Assembly: GCA_946811185.2 (NCBI GenBank)
Contig: OX328096.1
Location: forward strand, 40,374,011 to 40,438,010
Origin: Hippopus hippopus
Lineage: Eukaryota > Mollusca > Bivalvia > Cardiida > Cardiidae
Length of the DNA stretch: 64,000 bases
Direction: 5' to 3'
The position numbers were made by a program, and so were the translations under genes. A model generated the notes under the pieces. It searched no databases, was not told the origin of the DNA, and saw nothing but the letters and a program-made list of their open reading frames with translations. Positions 23,001 to 35,000 of the stretch are shown here, piece by piece. Each line of letters starts with the position of its first letter. Position 1 is the first letter of the stretch.

Positions 23001-26000
23001 AAGGAAAATGAGTCTCCCATAAAAGCCATGTTTCTTGACAGATCTTTTTTTTTTTAAGGAATTCTGTAAACCTGTATCTAAGGAACATTCCTGCAAAATA
23101 ATAATGCTATCCAAATAGCGGTTTGGGAGGAGAAGATTTTTAAAGGTTTTTTACTTTGGTTGCCATGGCAACCAGAATTCTTCATGGAACACAATTATTT
23201 GAAGGAATTTGAAAGAGGACCACCAAAGGAACATTCCTGTGAAATTTGGTAAAAATCCAGTCAATAGTTTCTGAGGAGAAGTTTTTTAAAGAAAAAGTTT
23301 ACGGACGCACGCACGGACGAACGGACAGACGAACAGACGCACGACGGACACAACGCCATGACAATAGCTCGCTGGCCGAAGACAACCACCATAGGAACCT
23401 ACCTGCAAAACAACAATGAAATCCAATGAATAGTTTTAGAGAAGAAATTTTTCAAAGATTTTACTTTATACCATAAAAGGAAAATGAGTCTCCCATAAAA
23501 GCCATGTTTTTTGACAGATCTTTTTTTTTTTAAGGAATTCTGTAAACCTGTATCTAAGGAACATTCCTGCAAAATAATAATGCTATCCAAATAGCGGTTT
23601 GGGAGGAGAAGATTTTTAAAGGTTTTTTACTTTGGTTGCCATGGCAACCAGAATTCTTCATGGAACACAATTATTTGAAGGAATTTGAAAGAGGACCACC
23701 AAAGGAACATTCCTGTGAAATTTGGTAAAAATCCAGTCAACAGTTTCTGAGGAGAAGTTTTTTAAAGAAAAAGTTTACGGACGCATGCACGGACAAACGG
23801 ACGGACGACGGACACAACGCCATGACAATAGCTCTCTGGCCTTCAGCCAGTGGAGCTAAAAACTGGATGAAAACAAGTAAAGATGTATCTTTAAATACCT
23901 AAATTTTCACAATATTTTAATTTTAACCTCTTCATATGCAAATATGACTTTGGATAATTCAACATTTGTCGAAGGTTCTGAAAACTTACTGGTAGAAAGA
24001 GTGGTTGCTTGAAAATTTGGAAAAGCTTTTAGGCTGAGAAATTCATAGCATAGCAGTGAAATCTCTTTTTCAACTTGTCCTTATTGCATTCTTTAACCCT
24101 ATGGCTTTGCTACACAATCCCAAGTTTTAATGACCTTGAGGAAGAAGCCTTTCGAAAACATTGTGAGAAAAGGAAAAAATGCTGGTAACCAGCATTTTTT
24201 CCTTTTCCCATAATGTTTAAAACTCTATCAAAGACTAATTCCATCAATTAGGCCACATATTAATTGTAGTCTGCATATGCTCTCAATTTGGACTAGACTA
24301 CATTTTTGTTGTGTGGGAAAGGGGAAAATTCACATCTTTTTTGCTATCATCTGTATCTATCTTTGCCATTCACAAGAGATTGGTAGATCAAATAAATAAA
24401 GAGAATATTGCTCTGTAATTGTCTGTTTATTTTGACAGAAATGGAGGGGGTTCAAGATCAGCTGGAATGAGTTTAAATATAAAATGACAGTATGGAGAAA
24501 GTCCTTGAAAAAAATTGAAGGTCAGTGTTTTGATTCTGTGAATTGTACTGTCATTTCTTTCCTAATGGTTTTTGAGACATACCAGTGTAAGCTTTTGTTG
24601 ATTGATTGTATGGTGTTTGAGGCCATTTTTTAAACGTTATTTGATTTATATCGCTGCGCCCAGTGCACCTATCCTTTTCAAGCCACTGGCTACTTTCCCA
24701 CACAACCATTGTCGAAACAATAATCAGCGGACTGCATGTGGCATTGACTATCATCAATCCTCGGAAAGAAATTGGCCAAGGCGTGGATCGAACCAGCGAC
24801 CTCCTGTTCTCAAGTCCTGTACTCTACCGACTGAGTCACCAGCGCTGGGCTGTAACTTTTGTAGTATCAGTGCTTTTGTGGACAATGTAGGTCAAGATAA
24901 GATTCACAGACAATGAAGTCTAAGCTTTTGTCTACTCTTTCAAATATTTTTGTCTAAATAGTCTTAAATAAATTGCTCTTGTACACTGGTCATAAGTCAA
25001 ATCCTAGCTTGTCAAAAATCTTTTGTGATTATTGATGATAGTCATTGACTCATTCCTCTGCCACCGCTGGATATTTGTTCAATAATGTTTATGTTGGAGA
25101 GCAGCCAGTAGATTGAAAAGAATGCTGTGCAAAGTATTTGTAGACAAAAATTTCAGGAATGCATGTATAGGTTCACTTGGTACTGTTACATGACTAAAAT
25201 AGTGCTGAAAAAGACTAATTCAGACCAAAAATTTTGTGAAACTTGGTACTCTTTCAAATAAATTTGCAGCGGACGGAAAACATCTTTGAAAATTTTGGTT
25301 ATCAAAATGAATTACATGCATGAATTCATGTGAAAAAATGCAGAAAAAAGAGAAATTCATCATTATGAGCAATTTCTCTTTTCACCAAAATATTTTCAAA
25401 AGTAATCTGCTGCAAAGGAGAAAAGAACATACACAGGTGGTAATGGATTGAATAGGAAAAGGGGGGGGGTGTATACTGGAGTCACCCTGTCCGTCCGTCC
25501 GTGCGTCAAGAAAAGCTTGTCCAGGGCATAACTTCCAAAGTATAAAAGCTAGTGACTTCAAACTTCATATACAGATAGGTCACATTAAGGAGAAATGCAG
25601 TGTACAAGAACCATAACTCTGTCTTCAGTATATTTAGAGTTATTGCCCCTTGTAAATTTTAACTTTGGATTTTTGTCTGGGGCATAACTTCGAAAGTATA
25701 GAAGCTAGTAACTTCAAACTTCACACACAGATAGATCACATTAAGGAGAAGTGCAGTGTACAAGAACCATAACTCTAATCAATTTATTTTTGTGGTTATT
25801 GCCCTTTGTGAATTTTAACTTTGGATTTTTTGTCTGGGGCATAACTACCAAAGTACAAAAGCTAGTAACTTCAAACTTCATATACAAATAGGCCACATAA
25901 ATAAGAAGTGCAGTGTACAAGAACCATAACTCCATTCTCACTATTTTTAGAGTTATTGCCCTTTGTAAATTTTAATTTTGGATTTTTATCTGGGCATAAC

Positions 26001-29000
26001 TTGCAAAGTACAAAAGCTGGTAATTTCAAACTTCATATACAATTAGCTCACCATAAAGCAAAGTGCACTGTGCAAGATCCATAACTCTATTCCAACTATT
26101 TTTAGAGTTATTTCCTTTTGTAAATTTTAACTGTGGCTCTTTGTCTGGGGCATAACTTTGAAAGTATAAAAGCTAGTAACTTCAAACTTCACACACAGAT
26201 AGATTACATTAAGGAAAAGTGCAGTGTGCAAGAACCATAACTCTTTTCCAACATTTTTTGGGGTTATTGCCCTTTGTAAATATTAACTTTAGATTTTTTG
26301 TCTAGGGCATAACTTCCAAAGTACAAAAGCTAGTAACTTCAAACTTCATAAATTATACAGATAGGTCACATTAACGAGAAGTGCAGTGTACAAGAACCAT
26401 AAATCTATTCCCACTATTTTTAGAGTTATTCCGTGCGTCCCTGCGTTAACTTTTATTTCAAACATCTTCTTCTCTGAAACTACCAATCCAATTTTGGTGA
26501 AACTTCACAGAAATGATCCTGCCATGGTCCTCTTCAGAATTTATTGAAAGAATTTGATTCCTTCAAAAACTCTGGTTGCCATGGCAACAAAACTTAAAAA
26601 TATTGGAAATCTTTGAAAATCTTCTTGTCTGAAACCATAAGGCCTAGGGCTACCAAATTTGGCATGTAGCTTTATCTAGTGGGCCTCTATCACGTTTCTT
26701 CAAATTATAGCCCAGGGGTCACAAGTTTTACATGGACTTATATAGAGAAAACTTTAGAAATCTTCCTGTACCTAGCCATGAGGCCTAGGGTTACCAAATT
26801 TTGCATGTGACTTTATATAGTGGGCTTCTACCAAGAGTGCCCAAATTATAGCCCTTGGGTCATATTTGACCCCACCCCGAGGGTCACAAGTTTTACATGG
26901 GCTTATATAGGGAAAACTTTAGAAATCTCCTTGTTCCTAGCCATAAGGCCTAGGGCTACCAAATTTTGCATGTGGCTTTATCTAGTGGGCCTCTACCAAG
27001 AGTGCCTAAATTATAGCCCTGGGGTCAAAATTGGCCCTTCTCCGGGGGTCACAAGTTTTACATGGGCTTATAGAGAGAAAACTGTACTTAGTCATAAAGC
27101 CTAGTGCTACCAAATTTCGCATGTAGCTTTATCTAGTGGGCCTTCACCAAGAGTGCATAAATTATAGCCCTAGGGTAGAATTTGAGTCATCCCCAGGGGT
27201 CAGAAGTTTTACATGGGCTTATATAGTGAAATCTTTAGAAATCTTATTGTTACCAACCATAAGAACTAGGGCTACCAATTTTAGTCCTGTCTCAGGGGTC
27301 TTATGTTCAAAACCAATTGGCCAAGTACTGTTATGTTTGGCATGTAGGCATTTTACGTATTAGCCAGTGGAGCGATACAGGGCCATCATGGCCCTCTTGT
27401 TTCTATAAAATGACACCTGTTTTGTGACAAGGCGCTGTGTGGGGGTATGCGGCACTTTTGTGACAATTCTAGTAGTATCTGTTAAAGGAAAAATCTGAGA
27501 AGAGATGATTATGGTTACTTGTTACGATTTCCACAGGTCACCAAGGCACCGCTGTTGTTTCATACTTTGTATTCCTGAGATGGCTGCTTTTCCTGGACAT
27601 ATTTATTTTCTTACTGCTGTTTTGGGTTACAACGTTTTTCCAAGTGGTCTTTGATAATAATGGTTTTAGTAGTTCCCTTGTTGACAGTACCACAAGACAG
27701 GTTGCTGCTGAAGGTTGCAGTGGAAAGTACAGCATTAACACAACATCAGACGCACTGTCTAGGATTCTAGATTTTATACAGGGAACAGTATGTAACTTGT
27801 ACTTTTTTACTCTTCACCACACAACATTTTAGACTGTTCCATTCTGAAAGCGTTTGCAGACACTAAATTAATTGTTGCTCAAACAATGGTATTTGTCTAT
27901 GAAAGGGTAGAAAACATTGAAACAAGAAAAAATGCTAGATAGCAGCATTTTCTTCCGTTCCCGATAAGTTTTCAAAATCCCTTATCCTCAGGGTTGTTAA
28001 AACATGATTTTGTTTGTTAAAGGGTTATCAATATTCTTTTATGTGTGTTTTTGAAACAATACTTTATAATATTTCTAAAGCAACAAGTATTACAATCTTT
28101 GTAACTATGGACTAATAAATAAATATTTGTAAATAGAAATGAATATTTATTGATCATGAACAAAAACTACAAGCATCAACTATGAAAAGGCTAATATATC
28201 AAGAAAAAATTGGCAACTTTTATTTGTTCCATTTTGTGTTTTCAAAATTTAATGGGGTCAAGGGACGTATATAATTATCAATGTAATAATAAAAGTCAGC
28301 TGGGATATAGTTTATAATTTCTTTTTTTGCCACAATGTTTTTACATGCATTCATGAATTACCGGTAACCCTGTTTTTACAGTCTAGAGGATAAAGGCTTT
28401 AGAATACATTTTGGGAAAAGGAGAAAATGCTGATAACAAGTATTGTCTTTTTTTTCAAAAAGTGTTTTCTTTTGATTTCAAAAACAATGCTCATCATTGA
28501 GCCACATTAAGTTTGTCACTGGCTAATGCTTTCAACATCACAGTCTAAAATTTTCTCCTCTGGTAAAGACTTTAGCCTAATTTTATGTCGATTATTTTGT
28601 GGTACAAGGTCACCTGCCATAAATTTGTTGTAGGAGGAGTTAGATCTAATAAGTAAATGTATGATATAACCAATTGTTGGATGTTGTCTTCCAGGGTTGG
28701 ATGGAACCAACAGTGATGTTCTATGGCGCATACACCAATCAGAATTTAAAACTGGCAGCAACAGACTACAACATGCCACTGGCATATTTTGTTATAACTG
28801 TGATAGTCATGCTGGTCAGTCTTGTAATCATGGTTCACAAGTAAGTGTAAAATCAACTTTAACCCTTTACTAAACAATTCCTGGGTTTAATGACCCAGGG
28901 GAAGAAGCCTTCTGAAAACACTGTGGGAAAAGGAGAAAATGCTGGAAACCAGCATTTTCTCCTTTCCCCACAATGTTTTCTACTCTTCCAACGTCAAGTT

Positions 29001-32000
29001 TCAATTTTTAAGTCAGGTTTATTTTGTTGTCTGCAAATGCATTCAATTTGGACAAGTCTAAGATTTTGTCATTTGGTAAAGAGTTAAGGATAGGGTACCC
29101 TAATGGGATTCGTGTATCATCGCCGAAAAAAACGTACAAATAGGGTAATCCGTAATCGATCAGCCGATAGATGCTGCTTCCCCGCATCGATTACGGATTA
29201 CCCGAGTCTTAGCTGAATCCATACAATTTTGGCGATGAAAGGCTATGTTACACGAATCCCATTTGGGTGCCCTATCCTTAACTTTTTTTGACAGTGTTGG
29301 TTAGTTAACCCTAAGAGCACTGAATTATTAAAACAGAGTGTTACGGGAGACCACTCCTACATGCATGGCTTTGTCCCGATTTAAATACAATACCTAACAA
29401 CTGCGTTAGGGAGATATCTCTATAGCTCAGTGGGTATGGTATTGGTCTTTTAAACCTCGAAAAACGAGGATATGTGTCCGCATGGGTTCGAATCCCGCCA
29501 GATGCGGTTTGTGTTTCAGCCATGCATTTCTTCCTTTGTTTCTTTGTTACGGACTTTGTTCGTAAGATGGGGGCTCGTCCGGGATTTGCCGTTGAGCTAT
29601 TAATCCCATTTGTTGTCCAAAAAATGGACTTACTGCCTAATAAGGCTTTGAGTCATCAATAAATGATGACTTTAAGAGGGGGTGTGTTATGGGAGACCAC
29701 TCCTACATGCATGGCTTCGTCCAGATTTAAATACAATACCTAACAACTGCATTAGGGAGATATCTCTATAGCTCAGTGGGTATGGTATTGGTCTTTTAAA
29801 CCTCGAAAAACGAGGATATGTGTCCGCATGGGTTCGAATCCCGCTAGATGCAGTTTGTGTTTCAGCCATGCATTTCTTCCTTTGTTTCTTTGTTACGGAC
29901 TTTGTTCGTAAGAAGAGCTTTTCAATGAAGAAAAAGCATCCAAAATAGTGCTATTTCAAGATCTTGGCCAGAATAATTTTATGTAGCAAGGTAGCAGACA
30001 ATGTACCTGTAGTTCCAAGATTAGACTGCATGTTCTATGCAGTTTGATCTTGATCCACACAGACTGCAAAAACAACTTGAGCAGGTTCCAGTGCTTTAGG
30101 GGTCAAGAGCTAACCAGTACTTTGTACCTAGCTTTGTTAAATATTCTGAGCTAAGTATCCTTCCGTTTGGAATGACTACCTACTAGTAACTATGTAAAAT
30201 TATTTAATATTATTAACATTTTACATGTATTATTTAAAAAGTTTAAGAACTGATTATTGGGGAGAGACAGAGAGCAACAAACAGATCTGAAATACATTGA
30301 CCTCGCAATATTCTGATAAATGTTTTCAAAAAGCTTCTTTCCCAGGGTCCCTTTAAGTCGGCTTTGTGCGGTAAAGGGTTAAACTCCGTAATGTGTGGTA
30401 AAGGGTTAAATAACTTTTTTTTTAATTTTGCAGTACAATTTCCAATTTCAAAGATAATGTCTTGGCCCAAGAAGCACGTGCAAAGACAGCCTATTGTAAC
30501 AGTGTGTTCGCTTCTATGAACTATGGAATTATGGATGAGGAAGGAATGAACAGCAAGCAGAAAAGTATCTATATTTTACTTGTGGTGAGTACATTTTCCA
30601 ACCTGAGTTTTTGAAACTTAGTTGGCTTGGCTCAAAGTTTGTTGGATTACAACTCATAGTGGGGAATGATACACATGTACCAGTAATTTTTGTTTTGGTG
30701 TCTGCACAGAGGACTGGTTAAATTTTGACAAATGCTATGGTAAATGGCTTTATCTGTCTAAAGTGCTTAATCTTTTCTAGTGATAAAATTACTTCCTGTG
30801 TTGATAAAAAAGGTTTTTCAAAAACTTGTGAGAGGAGAAAATTATGAAAACCCATATTTTCCACTTTTCCTGCTGTGTTTTCGAATTCTTCATCGATAAA
30901 ATTTTCCATCGTTTGAGCAACATTTAGTACCTCTTCTTCAAATACTTCCTGTACGGAAGGCTTTGAACTCTTTACCACACGTCAAAGATTTAGCCTTGAC
31001 TAAATTCAAAGCATTTGCAGACAACATTAAACGTTACTCAAAACAGAAAATTTGTCTACTGAAGGGTAGAAAACATTGTGGGGAAAAGAGAAAATGGTTG
31101 TTACCAGCATTTTCTTCTTTTCCCAAAATGTTTTCAAAAGCCTTCTTTCTCAGGGTCATTAGAAGTCGGGGTTGTGTGGTAGAGGGTTCAGACTTAAGCA
31201 TTGGATAAATGTAATAGATATTTGTGGTGAAAAAAACAACAACAGAGTATTTTACTTTTAAAGCAGCTAGAGTATCTCACATAATTAGATAGTGTAGATT
31301 TAAGATCAGACTACATGTTTTGTGCCTTCTAATCTTGTTCTACAGTGTCCATAAAACTAATTGAAGTTGTATCTAGTAGTCTCAGGCTAATTTTTTCTCT
31401 TTGTTAATAGTCAGAACTGGAAGAACAAAGATTTGATCAGCTGAGTCAAAAGAGGAGTGGCTGGAGAAAATGTGGAGTCTACACTGTACGTTTAATCATC
31501 AACTTAATCATTGTACTCATGCTTGTTGGGGCTGGGGCAGCCATTTATTATGCACAAGACTACAGTTCAGAGGTAGGTACTAAACATCGTATTCAGTTCA
31601 GAGATAGGCACTGAATGTACACCTACATTTCAATTTTTAGCATACCTGAGCACAAAGTGCTTAAGGTGAGCTTTTGTTATAGTGCTGTGTCTGTCATGCT
31701 GTCATCAACGATTGCCATGAGTGCACTCTAGAGGCCACTTTGTTAGTCTGATACTCATGAAACTTTGTCAGAATGTTTGCCTTGATGATATCGTGAACTT
31801 CTTAAAAATTGTGTCACTTTGGGTCAGAAACTAGGTCACTGGGCCAAATCTTAGAAAAACACTGTGTGCACTCTAGAGGCCACATTTTCAGCTTGATTGT
31901 TATGAAACACTGTCAGAATGTTTGTCCTCATGATATCGGGAGTAAGTTCCAAAAAGGCTCATGCCAGGTCAAAAAGTAGGTCACTGGGCCTAATCTTAGA

Positions 32001-35000
32001 AAAACCTTGTGTGCAGTCTAGAGGCCACATTTTCAGTCGGACACTCATAAAACTCCCTCAGAATATTTTTCTTGATGATGTCTTCGACAAGTTCAATAAA
32101 AGGTCAAGTCAGTCCAAAAGTAGGTCACTAACACTCATGTTTTTTCTTGATTATTACAACCAGGATCTCTTCAGCTTTACCAGTTCTGTATGACTTTACT
32201 CAGGCGACCACTTTAGGGCAAGTGACCCTCTTGTTTGCTCTCATTATAAATAATTAATCTAAATATGAACCCCCCAAAAAATTTCTATTGCATCATTCTT
32301 ATTTCTAGTCGAAAAGCTACTATCTTTTTTTTGTAGAATCCTAAACTCTAAAACTAGCCATCCATTTGGCTGAGGCAGAATGTCTCAGCCAATCGGATAG
32401 TTAGTCATCGAATCTAGAATTCAAATCAGTACATATATTCAATTTAGAACTTGAATCAATGTTTCTATTGCTAACATACATATCGAGGTGAAACTAGAGC
32501 TGTCACTGAATGTGACTTAATACCCCCGCCAGCCCTTTGACAGAAACAGGCAATTTAACAAAAAAATTTCAAAGTTCAAGGGGAGATTACCCTTGAATCA
32601 TAGGGAGTAGATGATTGAAAACTGTATCTTGCACAACTTCAGTATACGATCAATGTATCAAAAAACTTTCAATACAATAGCAGCAAAACTGTAGGAGGAG
32701 TTGCGACACAAAACTAGAGCTGTCACTGAATGTGACTTTATACCCCCGCCAGCACTTTGACAGAAACAGGCAATTATTTGTACACAGACGGACACACAGA
32801 CGGACACACGGACGGACAAACGGACAGACAGGCTGATTCCAGTATACCCCCGAAAACATTCGTTTTGTGGGGGTATAAAAAGTATTTGAATCATACCTTA
32901 GAGTGCTGTGAATGAAATAAACATTTCAAGTTAAGGGTAAAAGCCTAAAATCTTTGATTTCCTGGCTGTTTATTTGGGTTTGGGGTCAAAACGGCCCACT
33001 TCCAAAACGGCCCAGTGCCGAAACGGCCCGGTACAAAACGGCCCACTTTTTTGTCATTAATTAAACCCATTGAAGAACCGTCATTTGGATCACACAGTTA
33101 GATCTACTTTTATAGAATTCACTTATTTAGTTTTATACAATTTTCTTATAACATGAATTTTAATCATGTGAATCGAGCGAGATCGTCTGATCGTCTCCTG
33201 CTATGAATTTATTGAAACCTGTACAGAGATGTATCCTTTCTAGAAAGTCTGGAGCTGTTGTTTTCGACATAAGTAGTCTGTGCATAACTGAGGTAAAAAG
33301 ACTGTAGGAAAGCAAACCACAACGTACACATTGTTTAGAAGAATTCCATTTGATCATGAGAGAAGAACGGGGGGGGGGGGGGGGGGGGGAAATGCAAATG
33401 AACTCGCATAAGATAATATCGGATAGGAATGCAGAGTACAACCCACACAAGTATGGAGAATCAAGGCCCAAGCTCTATAAATAGAATTCATTATTTGAAA
33501 ATAGATAAGAGTAAAGAAAGTTATGAAATTCGCTTTGTCAAAATTGGTGGAAATAAAACAGTAATTCGTAGTTCAAAAGTGGGCCGTTTTGGTTCCCATA
33601 ACATAGGGCCGTTTCGGTAAAGTAGGCCATTTTGGACCAGGCCGTTTTGGAAGTTGGCCGCTTTGACCCTATCCCGTTTATTTGAATGCCCAGTTTCTTG
33701 CATTTTCGCTACCATCTAATCTTTATCTACACTGTCTTTTTCTGTTTCCAAAAGCCTTCTATGTTGTGTTTAGTGCTGAATTGGTTATTTATTGTACTTA
33801 TTTTTCTGTCACATACTGTTTCTTACATACTGGTATATGATACATTTACAAATAGAAATATATGTATTTTTGAGTATTGATAACTGTTGAAGGTTTGAAT
33901 TTGAGCAAGATGACATATCTTTCCCACTACAGATATTATCATTTTAAGTACTAATCATGAATTATCATTATCAGTACTAGTCATCAATGGATTGTGGGCC
34001 AAGATCCCTGCTAGGTTGATTTTCATCAGAGGATTGTTGAAAGTTATCGAGACAGTGTTCTTCCTCTGTCAGAGCTGATTTAATTATGTGGGAAAGCAAC
34101 TAAAGCAACTGGTAGCTTAATTTGAAATAATATTTGCCTTAATACTGGATAAAGGAACTCAAGGTGCCATGGAAAGGTAGAGTGGACACCCTGAATAACT
34201 GAAATACAAAACTCTGTAAGTCAATCGTTACTCTTGTCAAAGGATATGGTTGTCATCATTAACCTTATTATCTATATTATTCATATTTTATTTTTAGTTT
34301 ACAACCAAAAGTAATATAGATGACTACAATCAATTTCTAGTATTACTGGTTGAGTTTTTACCCTCCATAGTGATTGGAGCATTGAATGGAATATATCCAC
34401 TACTGTTTCAACTTTTGGTACTGGCAGAGAATTATCGACCAGCAACTGTTGTCAAATTGACCCTTGTCAGGTTGGTTTAAGTCTTTTTTTCAGCCAGTTG
34501 AGGCTTCTCCCCTTTTTTATTTTATTCTTTTTATTGTGTCAAACTGTAGCCTATGTACCATAGAATTTTCTTAATTTCTAGGTACATTTTCTGTAAAAAG
34601 GGTTCAGTTTCTCTTTTCATGCCAAATGTGATTCCAATGTGTAGATCAAGATCATATTGGATTAACATGCAATCTGATCTTAGATCTGCACCGTTTGATA
34701 TGTTGTTCTAGCCAGAAAAGAAAAGTCCTTTCGAATCTCAATATTTTGAGGATTATCTGACAGTGCCAGGGGGAAAATCTCCATTTTGTATACTACAGTC
34801 CAAGGAATAGATATAAGGCATTGAACTATAAGTGTATCTACTCTTTTCAAGATGACAAATTTTTTTTGTAAACAAGAAAACTATAGACTCTTCCATGTTG
34901 AAATCAGTTGCAGAAGACAAACTTAATGTGGCTAAAATGATGGAATTGGTCTTTGAAAGAGTAGAAAACTTTGTTGGAAAAGGAGAAAATGCTGGTTACC

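Larger units (their letters stand above)
29339..29913 (+). mobile_element. Terminal-repeat retrotransposon in miniature (TRIM), complete
   Basis: Two direct LTRs of 229 bp flank a 117-bp internal part with no coding capacity. Next to the 5' LTR is an 18-base primer binding site, TGGGGGCTCGTCCGGGAT, complementary to the 3' end of tRNA-Pro. Just before the 3' LTR is a purine tract AAGAGGGGGTG. The element is bordered by the 4-bp duplication AGAG (29335-29338 and 29914-29917). The LTRs differ at 6 of 229 positions. It must depend on enzymes from a full-length LTR element elsewhere. It lies in TMC intron 5, sense orientation. Confidence 0.9.

Noticed and set aside
22923..23590. Two 63-codon - strand frames, nearly identical
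   Set aside because: Both are in the 476-bp tandem unit of a Helitron-like element; no recognised protein.
29410..29510. Genuine tRNA gene
   Set aside because: Boxes A and B fit, but the acceptor stem does not pair and the anticodon arm is weak. It lies in both LTRs, so it is a tRNA-like element part.
29341..29869. Two 60-codon - strand frames (MAETQTAS...)
   Set aside because: They are the reverse strand of the two TRIM LTRs, duplicated because LTRs are duplicated.
33160..33471. 103-codon frame on the - strand as a transposase
   Set aside because: No catalytic motif or DNA-binding domain can be seen.
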